From positions 1 through 64,000 of the forward strand of contig CAMXWV010000001.1 of assembly GCA_947252755.1 (NCBI GenBank): a stretch of DNA of 64,000 bases. Reading direction: 5' to 3'. This stretch comes from an uncultured Dermabacter sp. Lineage in GTDB: Bacteria > Actinomycetota > Actinomycetes > Actinomycetales > Dermabacteraceae. A model generated the notes under the pieces. It was not told where the DNA came from and did not search any database. It saw only the letters and a list, made by a program, of their open reading frames with translations. A program made the position numbers and the translations under genes. Below, one piece after another: positions 1 through 9,035 of the stretch (position 1 is its first letter; every line of letters starts with the position of its first letter).

Positions 1-134
1 GCAGTGCACCCATCAAATGGAAACCGACGACTCGCACAACGTCCGGACCTAACCGTGGGGGCAGGTCAACCACATGGCAGCTGCCTATCGTCGACGCGCG
101 GCGCGGCTGCGTCACTATCGAAAGGAACCCAACA
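1..134. other. Left-edge stretch with no callable gene
   Basis: No coding region can be supported. One forward frame is open from the window edge to a TAA at 50-52 (last residues DDSHNVRT) and could be the tail of an upstream gene, but 17 codons are too few to judge. An AAGGA-type ribosome binding site for the next gene lies near 121-127. Confidence 0.4.
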
Positions 135-494
135 ATGACCGGACCTGATGATGTTGCTTCCCTCCTAGCCGCAGTCACCGAGTTCTACCGTTGCGAGAAC
201 GCTCGGGACTGGGCTGGAGTGAGCGCCCGGATAAGTCCCGACATCATCTCTCATAGCTATCCGTCCGGCGAGCGTGTATCCGGTCGAGACGCTTACCTAA
301 ATGCCATGGTGGCGATGTATCGAGACAGAAGTGAGACCTTTGACGTGCTCTCGATCAGCGCGGACGAACGAGTATCGACTGTGCATGCAGAGTTGGTCAT
401 CGGCGGGAAGCGATCTGTCAACGTCTTTGAGCTATGCGACGGCCTTATCGTGCTTGAGCGTGAGTACTTGGGCGACGGATACACCAGCGCGTGA
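135..494 (+). CDS. SnoaL/NTF2-like fold protein
   Basis: This 119-residue protein has the size and pattern of the NTF2/SnoaL-like alpha+beta barrel family. An N-terminal helix region (VTEFYRCENARDW, about 15-27) is followed by the characteristic 'isP dIishSyPsGer vsGrdaY' section (about 34-54) and alternating beta strands to the end. Members include small enzymes such as ketosteroid isomerase-like and polyketide cyclases, and many have no known substrate. The ATG has a good AAGGA ribosome binding site. Its stop overlaps the GTG of the next ORF (GTGA). Codon use includes CTA, ATA and AGT, which the neighbouring housekeeping genes mostly avoid, so it may be acquired. The specific function is unknown. 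Confidence 0.65.
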   Translation: MTGPDDVASLLAAVTEFYRCENARDWAGVSARISPDIISHSYPSGERVSGRDAYLNAMVAMYRDRSETFDVLSISADERVSTVHAELVIGGKRSVNVFELCDGLIVLEREYLGDGYTSA

Positions 495-853
495 CATCGG
501 ACAGTTCCATGATGGCGTCTCCATGTGAAGATGAAATGGATGTGCGACCGATGGCAGCTGCGGTGGCGGCGGCCATCGATGCCTCGTTGATCGGCTCGTG
601 GTCTCGAGTCGACACGTTCGCGGAGTGCCGCTTCCGAAGTGTGCATACGATTAGTTCGGATGTGGGCAGCGAAGCAATTTCTGGACACGAGACCGGCGTA
701 CATACCCGACTAGTAGCGGGAGATGGGTCAACACTGTCGGTCATCGCGACAGGGTCGCCCCAGAGTGCCGTAGCGGACTCTCTCGATCAACTGCACCGAG
801 CTGGTCTTTGCCGACGAGGGGGTCAGGCCAGATGCCCCGGGCGCAGAACGTGA
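491..853 (+). CDS. Small unknown protein, possibly truncated by a repeat
   Basis: A 120-codon frame opens with GTG overlapping the stop of the SnoaL-like gene (GTGA), which suggests translational coupling. I recognise no family. Residues 1-100 look protein-like (an Ala-rich helix near 22-31, then GDGSTLSVIATG near 76-87). The last 15 or so residues become Arg/Gly/Cys-rich, and the stop codon lies inside the first copy of a 55-bp palindromic repeat. The original C-terminus may therefore have been replaced when the repeat arrived. It could also be a chance frame. Confidence 0.4.
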   Translation: MTSDSSMMASPCEDEMDVRPMAAAVAAAIDASLIGSWSRVDTFAECRFRSVHTISSDVGSEAISGHETGVHTRLVAGDGSTLSVIATGSPQSAVADSLDQLHRAGLCRRGGQARCPGRRT

Positions 854-899
854 GAATAGTGCAGTATTCCCGGACTTTACCGCACTAAACCCACGTTCT
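845..899. repeat. 55-bp palindromic repeat, copy 1
   Basis: The unit starts AGAACGTG and ends CACGTTCT, and carries an inner arm pair of type GTGCGGTA/TACCGCAC. In this copy the left inner arm reads GTGCAGTA. Arms are 22 nt and the loop is 11 nt. It contains the stop codon of the preceding ORF. Confidence 0.85.
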
Positions 900-955
900 A
901 CCGGGGTAGGGGGGCATAACAACAGGAGACCACGGGTCCCATCTTCCGGGCGCAT

Positions 956-1010
956 AGAACGTGAGAATAGTGCGGTATTCCCGGGTTTTACCGCACCAAA
1001 CCCACGTTCT
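956..1010. repeat. 55-bp palindromic repeat, copy 2
   Basis: This is the best-formed copy. The 22-nt arms match at 18 of 22 positions, with perfect outer (AGAACGTG) and inner (GTGCGGTA) 8-mers separated by a variable 6-nt bulge. The loop is TTCCCGGGTTT. The left flank (GGGTCCCATCTTCC) recurs before copy 3 as GGGTCCCACCTTCC, so the repeated unit extends beyond the palindrome. Confidence 0.9.
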
Positions 1011-1133
1011 GCGCAAAAGAAAGGCGCCAACGAAAAGCGCCGGCACGGCGCGGGTCGACGTGACGGCGCGGATACAGCGGTGCATCGGCGGCGCCTTGCC
1101 ACCCGCCCTCGGGGTCCCACCTTCCGCGCGCAT

Positions 1134-1188
1134 AGAACGTGAGAATAGTGCAGTATTCCGTGGTTTTACCGCACCAAACCCACGCTCT
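1134..1188. repeat. 55-bp palindromic repeat, copy 3
   Basis: Same architecture as the other two copies, with one change in the outer right arm (CACGCTCT). The flanking GCGC immediately after the right arm is shared with copy 2. Start-to-start spacing is 111 bp between copies 1 and 2 and 178 bp between copies 2 and 3. Confidence 0.88.
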
Positions 1189-1457
1189 GCGCAGGGGAAG
1201 GGAGGGGTCCGGGTATGCTGCGCGCGCGTGAACTGACGTGCCGAGCGCGAACGGCGCAGCAACAGGAGACCGCGATCCCTATGTTCCAAGCGGATGGAAC
1301 CCCCGGCCCGTGGCCGTCGGGAGCGTAGAACGTGAGAAGTGTTGGCGTGATGTGGGCTATGAAGGCCCCCGGAGCAGCATGGTCCCGCTCTCGGATCATT
1401 TACGGTAGAGAGGCAGCCATCCATAGCGTTCCGCGCAGTTGAGTCAGGAGTCGTCGC
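1189..1457. other. Intergenic region with a partial fourth repeat and likely promoter
   Basis: No gene is visible. At 1327-1338 the left arm alone (AGAACGTGAGAA) of the palindromic repeat recurs, apparently a decayed copy. A second flank motif (CAACAGGAGACC) near 1259-1270 also occurs before copy 2. A TANNNT box (TACGGT, 1401-1406) about 50 nt upstream of the next start is a candidate -10 for the long operon, followed by an AGGAG ribosome binding site at 1446-1450. Confidence 0.55.
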
Positions 1458-3158
1458 TTGTCTGAATTCAAGAATCGAAACCCCGAGGGCTCGAACTCAC
1501 GCTCCTCCGACCGTCAGCGTGCGGAGCGCCCGTGGCGGGACAGTCAAGGCGCGAAAACGGAGCGCCCGTGGCGGGACAGTCAGGGCACTAGAACAGAGCG
1601 CCCGTGGCGGGATAGTCAAGGCGCGAAAACGGAGCGCCCGTGGCGGGATAAACGAGCTGCGAACTCCGGCCGTTCCTGGCGCGACAGTCAGAACACGCAC
1701 CCTGAGCGTCCCTGGCGGGATAAGAAGGAGTCTGCGGAATCTCGCAGCTCGGGCGGCAGCCGTGGTCCCCGTTTGGCAGGCAACAACGAAGGGTTCCGTG
1801 ACCGTCGCGGAAGTGGGCGGGGCCACGATTTTCGGAATCGCCGAGAGGACAGGCAAGGCGAGGATACCCGCGACCGTCACGACAATCGCCGCAAAGATCG
1901 ACGTCAGGCACGCGGCGAACGTTCGAACTACGCTGATCACCACGGTCGCCCCTGGCGGGACAAAAGAGACTCCTCGGCGCGTCGTGACGACGCCGGAGGT
2001 CCGCGACGTCGAAACGGCGGCGGGCGGGGACCGCGTGATGAGCGACGAGAACGCGCCCCCCGTGGTCAACGTGAGGACTACCGGCGCAATCGGCAGGCTG
2101 GTCGTCGTGATTCCAGCTTCCGGGGATCGCGCAGTGACCGCCGAAACAGTGCCTCCGGGCATGGCGTTCGCAATGAGCAGCCGCTGTCCCACACTGACTT
2201 TAAACAGGACCGGGAGAACCGGCTGAGGGAGGGACGTGAGCCCTATGTGCCGGCGGAGATCACGGGCCAGGAGCTTCCCAAGCAGGTGAGGCGCGGGTTG
2301 AAGACGCTCTCCAAGGAGCAGGAGGAGCGAGTCTCCCGTCACCTGGTGCAGGGCATGCTGATTGAAGACAGCGACCCAGCCCTCTCCCTTGAGCATTTCA
2401 AATGGGCGGCGCGGTTCGGAGCTCGAGCCGCAGCCGTCAGAGAGTTCTACGGAATCCGACTGTACGGCGCAGGTCAGTACAAGGAAGCTATCCGGGAGCT
2501 GCGAGCTGCTATGCGTCTCAATGGCCTTGTGGACATGCTGCCGATCATTGCGGACTGCGAGCGCGGCCTCGGCCGCCCTCAGCGCGCCCTGGACATCGCT
2601 GCTCAGCCCGAAGCTGCTGAGCTCACTGAGACCGAAACGATTGAACTGATGATCGTGGTTGCCGGTGCTTACGCTGACATGGGGGACACTGACCTCGCAC
2701 TCGCATCGTTGGATATCCCCGCCCTCCGTCAGAAGATCAACGGCAGATGGCAGGTGCGCCTATGGGTTGCGTACGCGGATCTCCTGGAACGCGCGGGACG
2801 CACTGAGGAGGCCCGTAAATGGCTGACCCTTGCTGCCGACGCGGACGCCGATGAGATCACCGACGCTGGCGAGCGACTCGGGCGTGCCCCACGCGCTGTG
2901 GAGCCGGCAGTCTTTGAAACCGATGAGCAGATCGGCGTCATTGATATTCTCGATGACTACCTCGAAGAGGAGGCGGCACGGCGGGCGGAAGAAGAGGAGG
3001 CTGCGCGCCGTGTCAAGCAGCAGGCGGCGCAGGAGGCCCCTGACACAGCCGAGCAGCAGGTGGCAGAGGAAGGCTCTGACGCAGCTGAGGCACTAGACGC
3101 CGAGACCGATGCTGAAACCGACGCCGCTGATGACGCCGAGGAAGGTGAGTCCCGATGA
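1458..3158 (+). CDS. RPWRD-repeat, Arg-rich disordered protein with TPR-like domain
   Basis: This 566-residue protein has three parts. Residues 23-94 are six tandem 12-residue repeats (ERPWRDSQGAKT type). Residues about 95-255 are low-complexity and very rich in Arg, Gly, Asp and Asn, with a further GRPWRD at 163-168. Residues about 265-470 form a helical TPR-like array (for example LYGAGQYKEAIRELRAAM). The tail from about 490 is acidic and Ala/Glu-rich. The start is TTG, chosen because AGGAG sits 7 nt upstream and no better start precedes the repeats. Similar TPR proteins commonly precede the HAD-tlyA-nadK-recN genes in actinobacteria. The basic disordered region suggests RNA or nucleoprotein binding, but that is inference. 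The stop overlaps the next ATG (ATGA). Confidence 0.85.
   Translation: MSEFKNRNPEGSNSRSSDRQRAERPWRDSQGAKTERPWRDSQGTRTERPWRDSQGAKTERPWRDKRAANSGRSWRDSQNTHPERPWRDKKESAESRSSGGSRGPRLAGNNEGFRDRRGSGRGHDFRNRREDRQGEDTRDRHDNRRKDRRQARGERSNYADHHGRPWRDKRDSSARRDDAGGPRRRNGGGRGPRDERRERAPRGQREDYRRNRQAGRRDSSFRGSRSDRRNSASGHGVRNEQPLSHTDFKQDRENRLREGREPYVPAEITGQELPKQVRRGLKTLSKEQEERVSRHLVQGMLIEDSDPALSLEHFKWAARFGARAAAVREFYGIRLYGAGQYKEAIRELRAAMRLNGLVDMLPIIADCERGLGRPQRALDIAAQPEAAELTETETIELMIVVAGAYADMGDTDLALASLDIPALRQKINGRWQVRLWVAYADLLERAGRTEEARKWLTLAADADADEITDAGERLGRAPRAVEPAVFETDEQIGVIDILDDYLEEEAARRAEEEEAARRVKQQAAQEAPDTAEQQVAEEGSDAAEALDAETDAETDAADDAEEGESR
1524..1739 (+). repeat. 36-bp coding tandem repeat (six 12-aa units)
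   Basis: Six in-frame 36-bp units encode 12-residue repeats centred on RPWRD. Units 1-3 are nearly identical in DNA (GAGCGCCCGTGGCGGGA core), while units 4-6 have diverged (KRAANS, GRSWRD, KKESAE). This pattern suggests recent copy-number change at the 5' side. Confidence 0.9.
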
Positions 3159-4200
3159 CAGCTGGCCGCCCTGTACGCGACCTTGCGTTTACAGATATTT
3201 ACGACGCGCTCCTGCTGGATATGGACGGCACTCTCATCCATGGCCGCCGACCGATCGAGCACGCGATCACCGCAGTGGCACAGGCTCGCACAGCGGGCCT
3301 CGCCATCGGCTTTGCCACGAACAATGCCTCCCGCACGCCGCAGATGGTTGCCGAAATGCTGGGTGGGGCCGGTTTCGACGCGCACCCTGAAGAGGTCACG
3401 AACTCGCCACAGGTGGCGATGGACCTTGTGAAACAGCGGTGCTCACCCGGTTCTCGCATCCTCGTGGTGGGGGGAGCCGGCATCCGGGAGGAGATCGAGC
3501 GAGCCGGATTTGAGGCTGTGGACACCTACGGCGAGGGCGTGGCCGCTGTTCTTCAGGGCTTTGCTCCTGAGGTGGGCTGGCGGGATCTTGCTGAAGCAGC
3601 GTACGCAGTGACCGGGGGCGCCTACTGGGTGGCCACGAACTCGGACTCCACGCTTCCCACTGAACGCGGCTTCGCCCCCGGCAATGGATCACTGGTGGCT
3701 GCCGTGATACACGCCACTGGTCAGCAGCCCGATGTGGCTGGAAAGCCGCAGCCGGCTATGTTCCGCCTGGCCGCAGAGCGGGCTGGTGCGCGTCGTCCGC
3801 TCGCGGTTGGGGACCGGCTCGACACGGACATCGAAGGTGGCAATCGCGCTGGCATCCCCACCCTGCATGTGCTGACCGGTGTGTCCTCCTGGATTGAGGC
3901 GCTGCGTGCGAAGCCGGTTCAGCGGCCCACGTTCATCCGCCCGGACCTGTCCTTCCTGCGCGGAAGCGGCGTGGAGCCGGTGTGCGAGGGGAATCGCGTT
4001 GTGTTCGCAGACGTCACGGCAGAGCTGACTGAGGATGGGGCCGTCACCGCTAACCAGGGCGCGGACAACTGGCGCACCCTGCAGGCCCTGCTCACGCTGA
4101 TTGCATCTGCCCATCCCGAGAAGGAGTTCACCGGCGAGATCCGCCTGCCGGATCAGACCATTCCAGCGCTCGACGGAGAGGACACGGGAGCAGCTGCCCG

Positions 4201-4204
<4 letters not shown>
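3155..4204 (+). CDS. HAD-IIA family sugar/nucleotide phosphatase (NagD-like)
   Basis: The HAD nucleophile motif DMDGT is at residues 22-26. Motif II lies in FATNNASR near 55-62, and the C-terminal acidic motif GDRLDTDIEGG is near 219-229, followed by GIPTLHVLTG, all typical of the HAD-IIA (NagD/phosphoglycolate phosphatase-like) group. The cap sits between motifs II and III. The length of 349 residues is usual for the actinobacterial members, which carry a roughly 60-residue C-terminal extension. The substrate is unknown. The ATG overlaps the upstream stop by 4 bases, and the stop overlaps tlyA's GTG, so it is co-translated with both. Confidence 0.9.
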
Positions 4205-5035
<831 letters not shown>

Positions 5036-5043
<8 letters not shown>

Positions 5044-6067
5044 GGAGCCCACCGCCGCAGCAGCCGGCAGCCGCCGCTTCCTGCTGTATGTGCACACTGG
5101 GCGAGCCAGCGCACTGCGCGCACTCTCCCAGGTTCTCGCTGCGCTGGCCGCCCGCGGTGTTCGGGCAGCCGTCACCTCCCAGCAGCTGCAGGAGATCCAG
5201 GCTGCTGATCCCTCGCTGCGCGATCCTGACCTGCTCGATCAGCTCGCCGAGGACAGCGTGGACATTGTGGATCGGCTTGAACCGGGGCGCGATGAGATCG
5301 CTATCGTGCTCGGCGGCGACGGCACAATCCTGCGGGCCCTCGAGATCACCCGTGACGTGGCGATCCCCGTGCACGGGGTGAACCTGGGCCATGTGGGATT
5401 CCTTGCGGAAAGCGAGGTGGAGAACCTCGGCACCACGGTGCAGCGCCTGCTCGCGGGAGACTACGTGCTGGAGAAGCGCTCCACACTCACGATCGGCGTG
5501 TTCGATGCCGAGGGGAAGCAGATCGCTGAGCATTGGGCCCTGAACGAGGCAAGCCTGGAGAAGGCAGACCGGCAGAAGATGGTGTATGTGGTGGTGGAGA
5601 TCGACTCCCGCCCCGTGTCCAGCTTCGGCTGCGACGGCATGCTCCTGTCCACCTCTACCGGTTCCACCGCCTACGCATTCAGCGCCGGCGGCCCCGTGAT
5701 CTGGCCGGAAGTGGACTCCTTTGTGGTGCTGCCGCTCGCGGCGCATGCCCTCTTCGCGCGCCCGCTCGTGCTGGGGCGTTCCAGTGAAGTAGCCATCGAG
5801 ATCACCATGGACAACACTGCCGACGCGGTCCTCACCATGGACGGGCGCCGCTCCATGGACCTGCACGCCGGCATGCGCATCGAAGCGGTGCTGTCCCCGA
5901 ACAGTGTTGAGCTCGCGCGCCTGGCCACCACCCCGTTCGCAGATCGACTCGTTGAGAAGTTCAAGCTGCCAGTGGAAGGCTGGCGTGGGCGGGACGTTGA
6001 TGAGAAGATCGCCGACCGGACCCGCCAAACGGAGACCGGCAGCGCTGACCCCACCGGCGCGGAGTGA
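5036..6067 (+). CDS. nadK: NAD kinase
   Basis: It phosphorylates NAD to NADP using ATP or polyphosphate. The ATP-grasping GGDGT motif is at residues 93-97. The NAD-binding region carries ALNEASLEK and STGSTAYAFSAGG, both diagnostic of NadK. The length of 343 residues includes a short C-terminal tail rich in Thr and Arg. The ATG lies 8 bases before the tlyA stop, and the stop overlaps the start region of recN, consistent with one polycistronic mRNA. Confidence 0.96.
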
Positions 6068-6069
6068 CC

Positions 6070-7809
6070 ATGCTGACCTCTCTCGCTATCCGCCACATCG
6101 GCGTCATCGACGATGCAACCCTTGACTTCGGCCCCGGATTTACTGCGATCACCGGGGAGACAGGCGCCGGCAAAACCATGGTCGTCACCGGCCTGTCCCT
6201 GCTGCTCGGACACCGCCTAGACAAGCGTCGTGCTGGCGTCTCCAGCACCGTGGAGGGACGGCTGAGCGTCACCGGCGCCAGTGACCTCACCGCCAGGCTT
6301 GACGAGCTCGGCGCGGAAACTGACGACGGTGAGGTCCTCGTGGTGCGGCGCGTCACCAAGGACGGCCGCTCCCGCTCCCATATCGGCGGGGTTCCGATCC
6401 CCATCTCCACTCTGGCAGCCCTGGTGGGGGAGAACATCACCATCCACGGGCAGAGCGACCAGATCCGGCTGCGAGACCCCGGTCTGCAGCGCGAGGCGCT
6501 GGACGCCACCGCCGGTGAGCAGATTCAGCAGGTGCTCGCTGAGCATCGTCGAGTGTTCCGCCAGCGCAGTGCCGATACTGCTGAGCTGCAGCGCATCACC
6601 GACCTGCTGCGCGACCGCGATACTCGCGAACAAGAGCTCTCCGGCATCCTCACCGCACTTGAGCAGGCAGACCCGCAGCCGAACGAAGACGAAGAGCTGC
6701 GCGCTGAGATCCAGCGGCTCAGCGACGCCGCTGACAGCACGCAGGCGCTGAATGACGCCCTGATGCACCTGGTGGGAGATGAGAATGCCAGCGTACTCAC
6801 CCGGATCGACGCAGCCCTCGCAGCCGTCACCGGGCGCAACACCTTCGCCCACGGCACCCCAGCGGACGCAGTGGACCGATTGGCCGCAGCCCGTGAAGAG
6901 CTCTCCGACATCGCCGGGCAGCTGAGCGGTGCGATGGACGAGACCGCAGTCTCACCAGAGCGCATCGAGGAGGCGAACCAGCGGCTTCATGATCTGACCG
7001 TGCTCATCCGCGAGATCGGCCCCCGACTCGGCGGCGCCGGCACCGTCAGCGAGCTGCTGGATCGCTCCCAGCTGGCTGTTCAAGAACTCGATGACCTTGA
7101 AGGTGCAGCCGAGAAGCAGCAGCAGCTGACCGAGCAGATTCACGAACAGAATGAACAGCTGGAAAAGCTCGCAGCCCAGCTCACGGAGCATCGCACCACC
7201 GCGGCGCAGCGGCTCGCCGACCGGGTGGAACAGGAGCTCGCGGGGCTGGAGATGCCGGGTGCGCGCATCCGGATCGCTGTCAACCCCGGTCCCGAGCGGG
7301 AGCACGGGCGTGACACAGTGGAGTTCCTGCTGCAGCCGCATCGCAATGCCGAGTTCATGCCGCTTGCAGCCGGCGCCTCCGGCGGTGAGCTGTCCCGGAT
7401 CATGCTCGCCCTTGAAGTGGCGCTCGTGGCAGACCGCAGCAATCGGGCAGATGGCCTAGGCCATCCCGTGTTCATCTTCGACGAGATCGACGCGGGAATC
7501 GGCGGTCGCGCAGCCCGCGCGGTCGGGGAGCGTCTGGCGGACCTTGCCCGCGAAGCCCAGGTCATTGTGGTGACGCACCTGCCGCAGGTGGCGTCCTACG
7601 CCACCACCCACCTGAGCATCGTCAAGGAGTCCGACGGTGACCAGACCGTCTCCCACGTGGAGACGCTTGATGAGGCGGGACGCGTCGCCGAACTGGCCCG
7701 TATGCTCGCCGGTGACGACTCCGAGGCCGCCCGCACCCACGCTGCTGAACTGCTCGCCGATTCCGCAGCCCGCACGGCAGCCGGACCCCGCTCCGGAGGG
7801 AGATCGTGA
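6070..7809 (+). CDS. recN: DNA repair protein RecN
   Basis: This SMC-like ATPase acts in recombinational repair of double-strand breaks. Walker A is GETGAGKTM near residues 31-39. Two coiled-coil arms flank the middle. The C-terminal half has the ABC signature ASGGELSRIMLAL and the Walker B FIFDEIDAGIGG. I chose ATG at 6070 because GGAG (6061-6064) is well placed for it and RecN proteins usually begin ML. The GTG at 6064 lies on that ribosome binding site. The length is 579 residues. The stop overlaps steA. Confidence 0.95.
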   Translation: MLTSLAIRHIGVIDDATLDFGPGFTAITGETGAGKTMVVTGLSLLLGHRLDKRRAGVSSTVEGRLSVTGASDLTARLDELGAETDDGEVLVVRRVTKDGRSRSHIGGVPIPISTLAALVGENITIHGQSDQIRLRDPGLQREALDATAGEQIQQVLAEHRRVFRQRSADTAELQRITDLLRDRDTREQELSGILTALEQADPQPNEDEELRAEIQRLSDAADSTQALNDALMHLVGDENASVLTRIDAALAAVTGRNTFAHGTPADAVDRLAAAREELSDIAGQLSGAMDETAVSPERIEEANQRLHDLTVLIREIGPRLGGAGTVSELLDRSQLAVQELDDLEGAAEKQQQLTEQIHEQNEQLEKLAAQLTEHRTTAAQRLADRVEQELAGLEMPGARIRIAVNPGPEREHGRDTVEFLLQPHRNAEFMPLAAGASGGELSRIMLALEVALVADRSNRADGLGHPVFIFDEIDAGIGGRAARAVGERLADLAREAQVIVVTHLPQVASYATTHLSIVKESDGDQTVSHVETLDEAGRVAELARMLAGDDSEAARTHAAELLADSAARTAAGPRSGGRS

Positions 7810-9035
7810 GCACAGCCGATCTCACAGCAGCGGAGCTGACGGGCCTGGCGCGCGTGGGCCACCGCACCAAAGATCTCACCAAGCGGATCGCCCACGGTGA
7901 CATCGCCGTGATCGACCATGAAGACCTGGACCGTGTCGCAGCCGAAGCTCTCGTAGAGCGTGGCCCAGCTGCGGTGTTGAACGCTTCCGCGTCCATTTCC
8001 GGCCGGTACCCGAACACCGGCCCGCAGATCCTAGTGGATGCGGGCATCATCCTTATCGACGTCCTCGACCAGAATCTGCTGGACCGCGTCGGCGAAGGGC
8101 ACGCTATTGCCATCCATGGCAGCACCGTCGAACTGCCGGACGGAACCGCGATCCACGGGCGTCGCTACACCCCGGAGCTCATCGACACCGAAATGGCGCA
8201 CGCCCGCGAAGGACTCAGCGAGCAGCTGGAGAAGTTCGCCACCAACACGATGGAGTACATGCTCCGCGAACGCGACCTGCTGATCAACGGCGTGGGCACA
8301 CCCGAAGTGCGCACTGATTTCCGAGGCCGCGCCGTTCTCATCGTGGTGCGCGGCTACCACTACAAAGAAGATCTTGCTGCGCTTCAGCCGTTCATCCGCG
8401 AAAATCGGCCGATCATCATCGGAGTGGACGGCGGCGCCGACGCGGTCATCGAAGCCGGGTACCGGCCGGACATGATCATCGGCGATATGGACTCGGTGTC
8501 TGACCGCACCCTTTCCAGCGGGGCCGAGCTCGTGGTCCACGCCTACCGGGATGGCCGCGCCCCCGGCATGGAGCGCCTGAACGACCTTGGCCTGCAGGAG
8601 GGTGCCGCAGTCTTCGTCGCGTCCGGCACCAGCGAAGACATCGCCATGCTCCTCGCGGATGACAAGGGGGCCGATGTGATCGTGGCGGTCGGCACACACG
8701 GCACCCTCGAAGAGTTCCTGGATAAGGGCCGTGCCGGCATGAGCTCCACCTTCCTCACCCGGCTGCGCGTAGGGTCGAAGCTGGTGGACGCCAAGGGCGT
8801 CTCCCGCCTGTATCGGCAGCGGATCAGCACCTGGCAGCTGCTGCTGCTGGTCGCTGCCGGCCTGCTCGCCATCGGCGCGGCGCTGTCCGTCACCCCCGGT
8901 GGTCAGGCGTTCATCCAGCTTGCCGGAGCCCGCTTGGATGATCTCCTCTCGGCCTTTACCGCCCTGTTCAGCTCCGGCGCTATTCCCCAGAGCACGCCGC
9001 GTGCTCTTCCCGTCTTGGACGTGACCGCATCATGA
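7806..9035 (+). CDS. steA: SteA-like cytokinetic ring protein
   Basis: This 409-residue protein matches the SteA family described at the division site of Corynebacterium glutamicum (mycobacterial counterpart Rv1697). The middle resembles a thiamin-pyrophosphokinase catalytic fold (GVDGGADAVIEAGY then MIIGDMDSVSD, about residues 205-232) without evidence that it makes thiamin diphosphate. A single transmembrane helix (LLLLVAAGLLAIGAALSV, about 344-361) near the C-terminus anchors it, leaving a short outer tail. The start is GTG overlapping recN. Its partner steB follows with a 4-base overlap. Confidence 0.88.
   Translation: MSTADLTAAELTGLARVGHRTKDLTKRIAHGDIAVIDHEDLDRVAAEALVERGPAAVLNASASISGRYPNTGPQILVDAGIILIDVLDQNLLDRVGEGHAIAIHGSTVELPDGTAIHGRRYTPELIDTEMAHAREGLSEQLEKFATNTMEYMLRERDLLINGVGTPEVRTDFRGRAVLIVVRGYHYKEDLAALQPFIRENRPIIIGVDGGADAVIEAGYRPDMIIGDMDSVSDRTLSSGAELVVHAYRDGRAPGMERLNDLGLQEGAAVFVASGTSEDIAMLLADDKGADVIVAVGTHGTLEEFLDKGRAGMSSTFLTRLRVGSKLVDAKGVSRLYRQRISTWQLLLLVAAGLLAIGAALSVTPGGQAFIQLAGARLDDLLSAFTALFSSGAIPQSTPRALPVLDVTAS

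Noticed and set aside
845..1340. Possible CRISPR array from the regular 55-bp repeats
   Set aside because: Spacing between copies is irregular (111 and 178 bp), the units are long palindromes with shared flanks, and no cas genes are in the window.
1497..2396. 299-residue reverse-strand open frame
   Set aside because: It is the mirror of the GC-rich repetitive RPWRD gene, has no ribosome binding site, and its repeats are just the reverse complement of the coding repeats.
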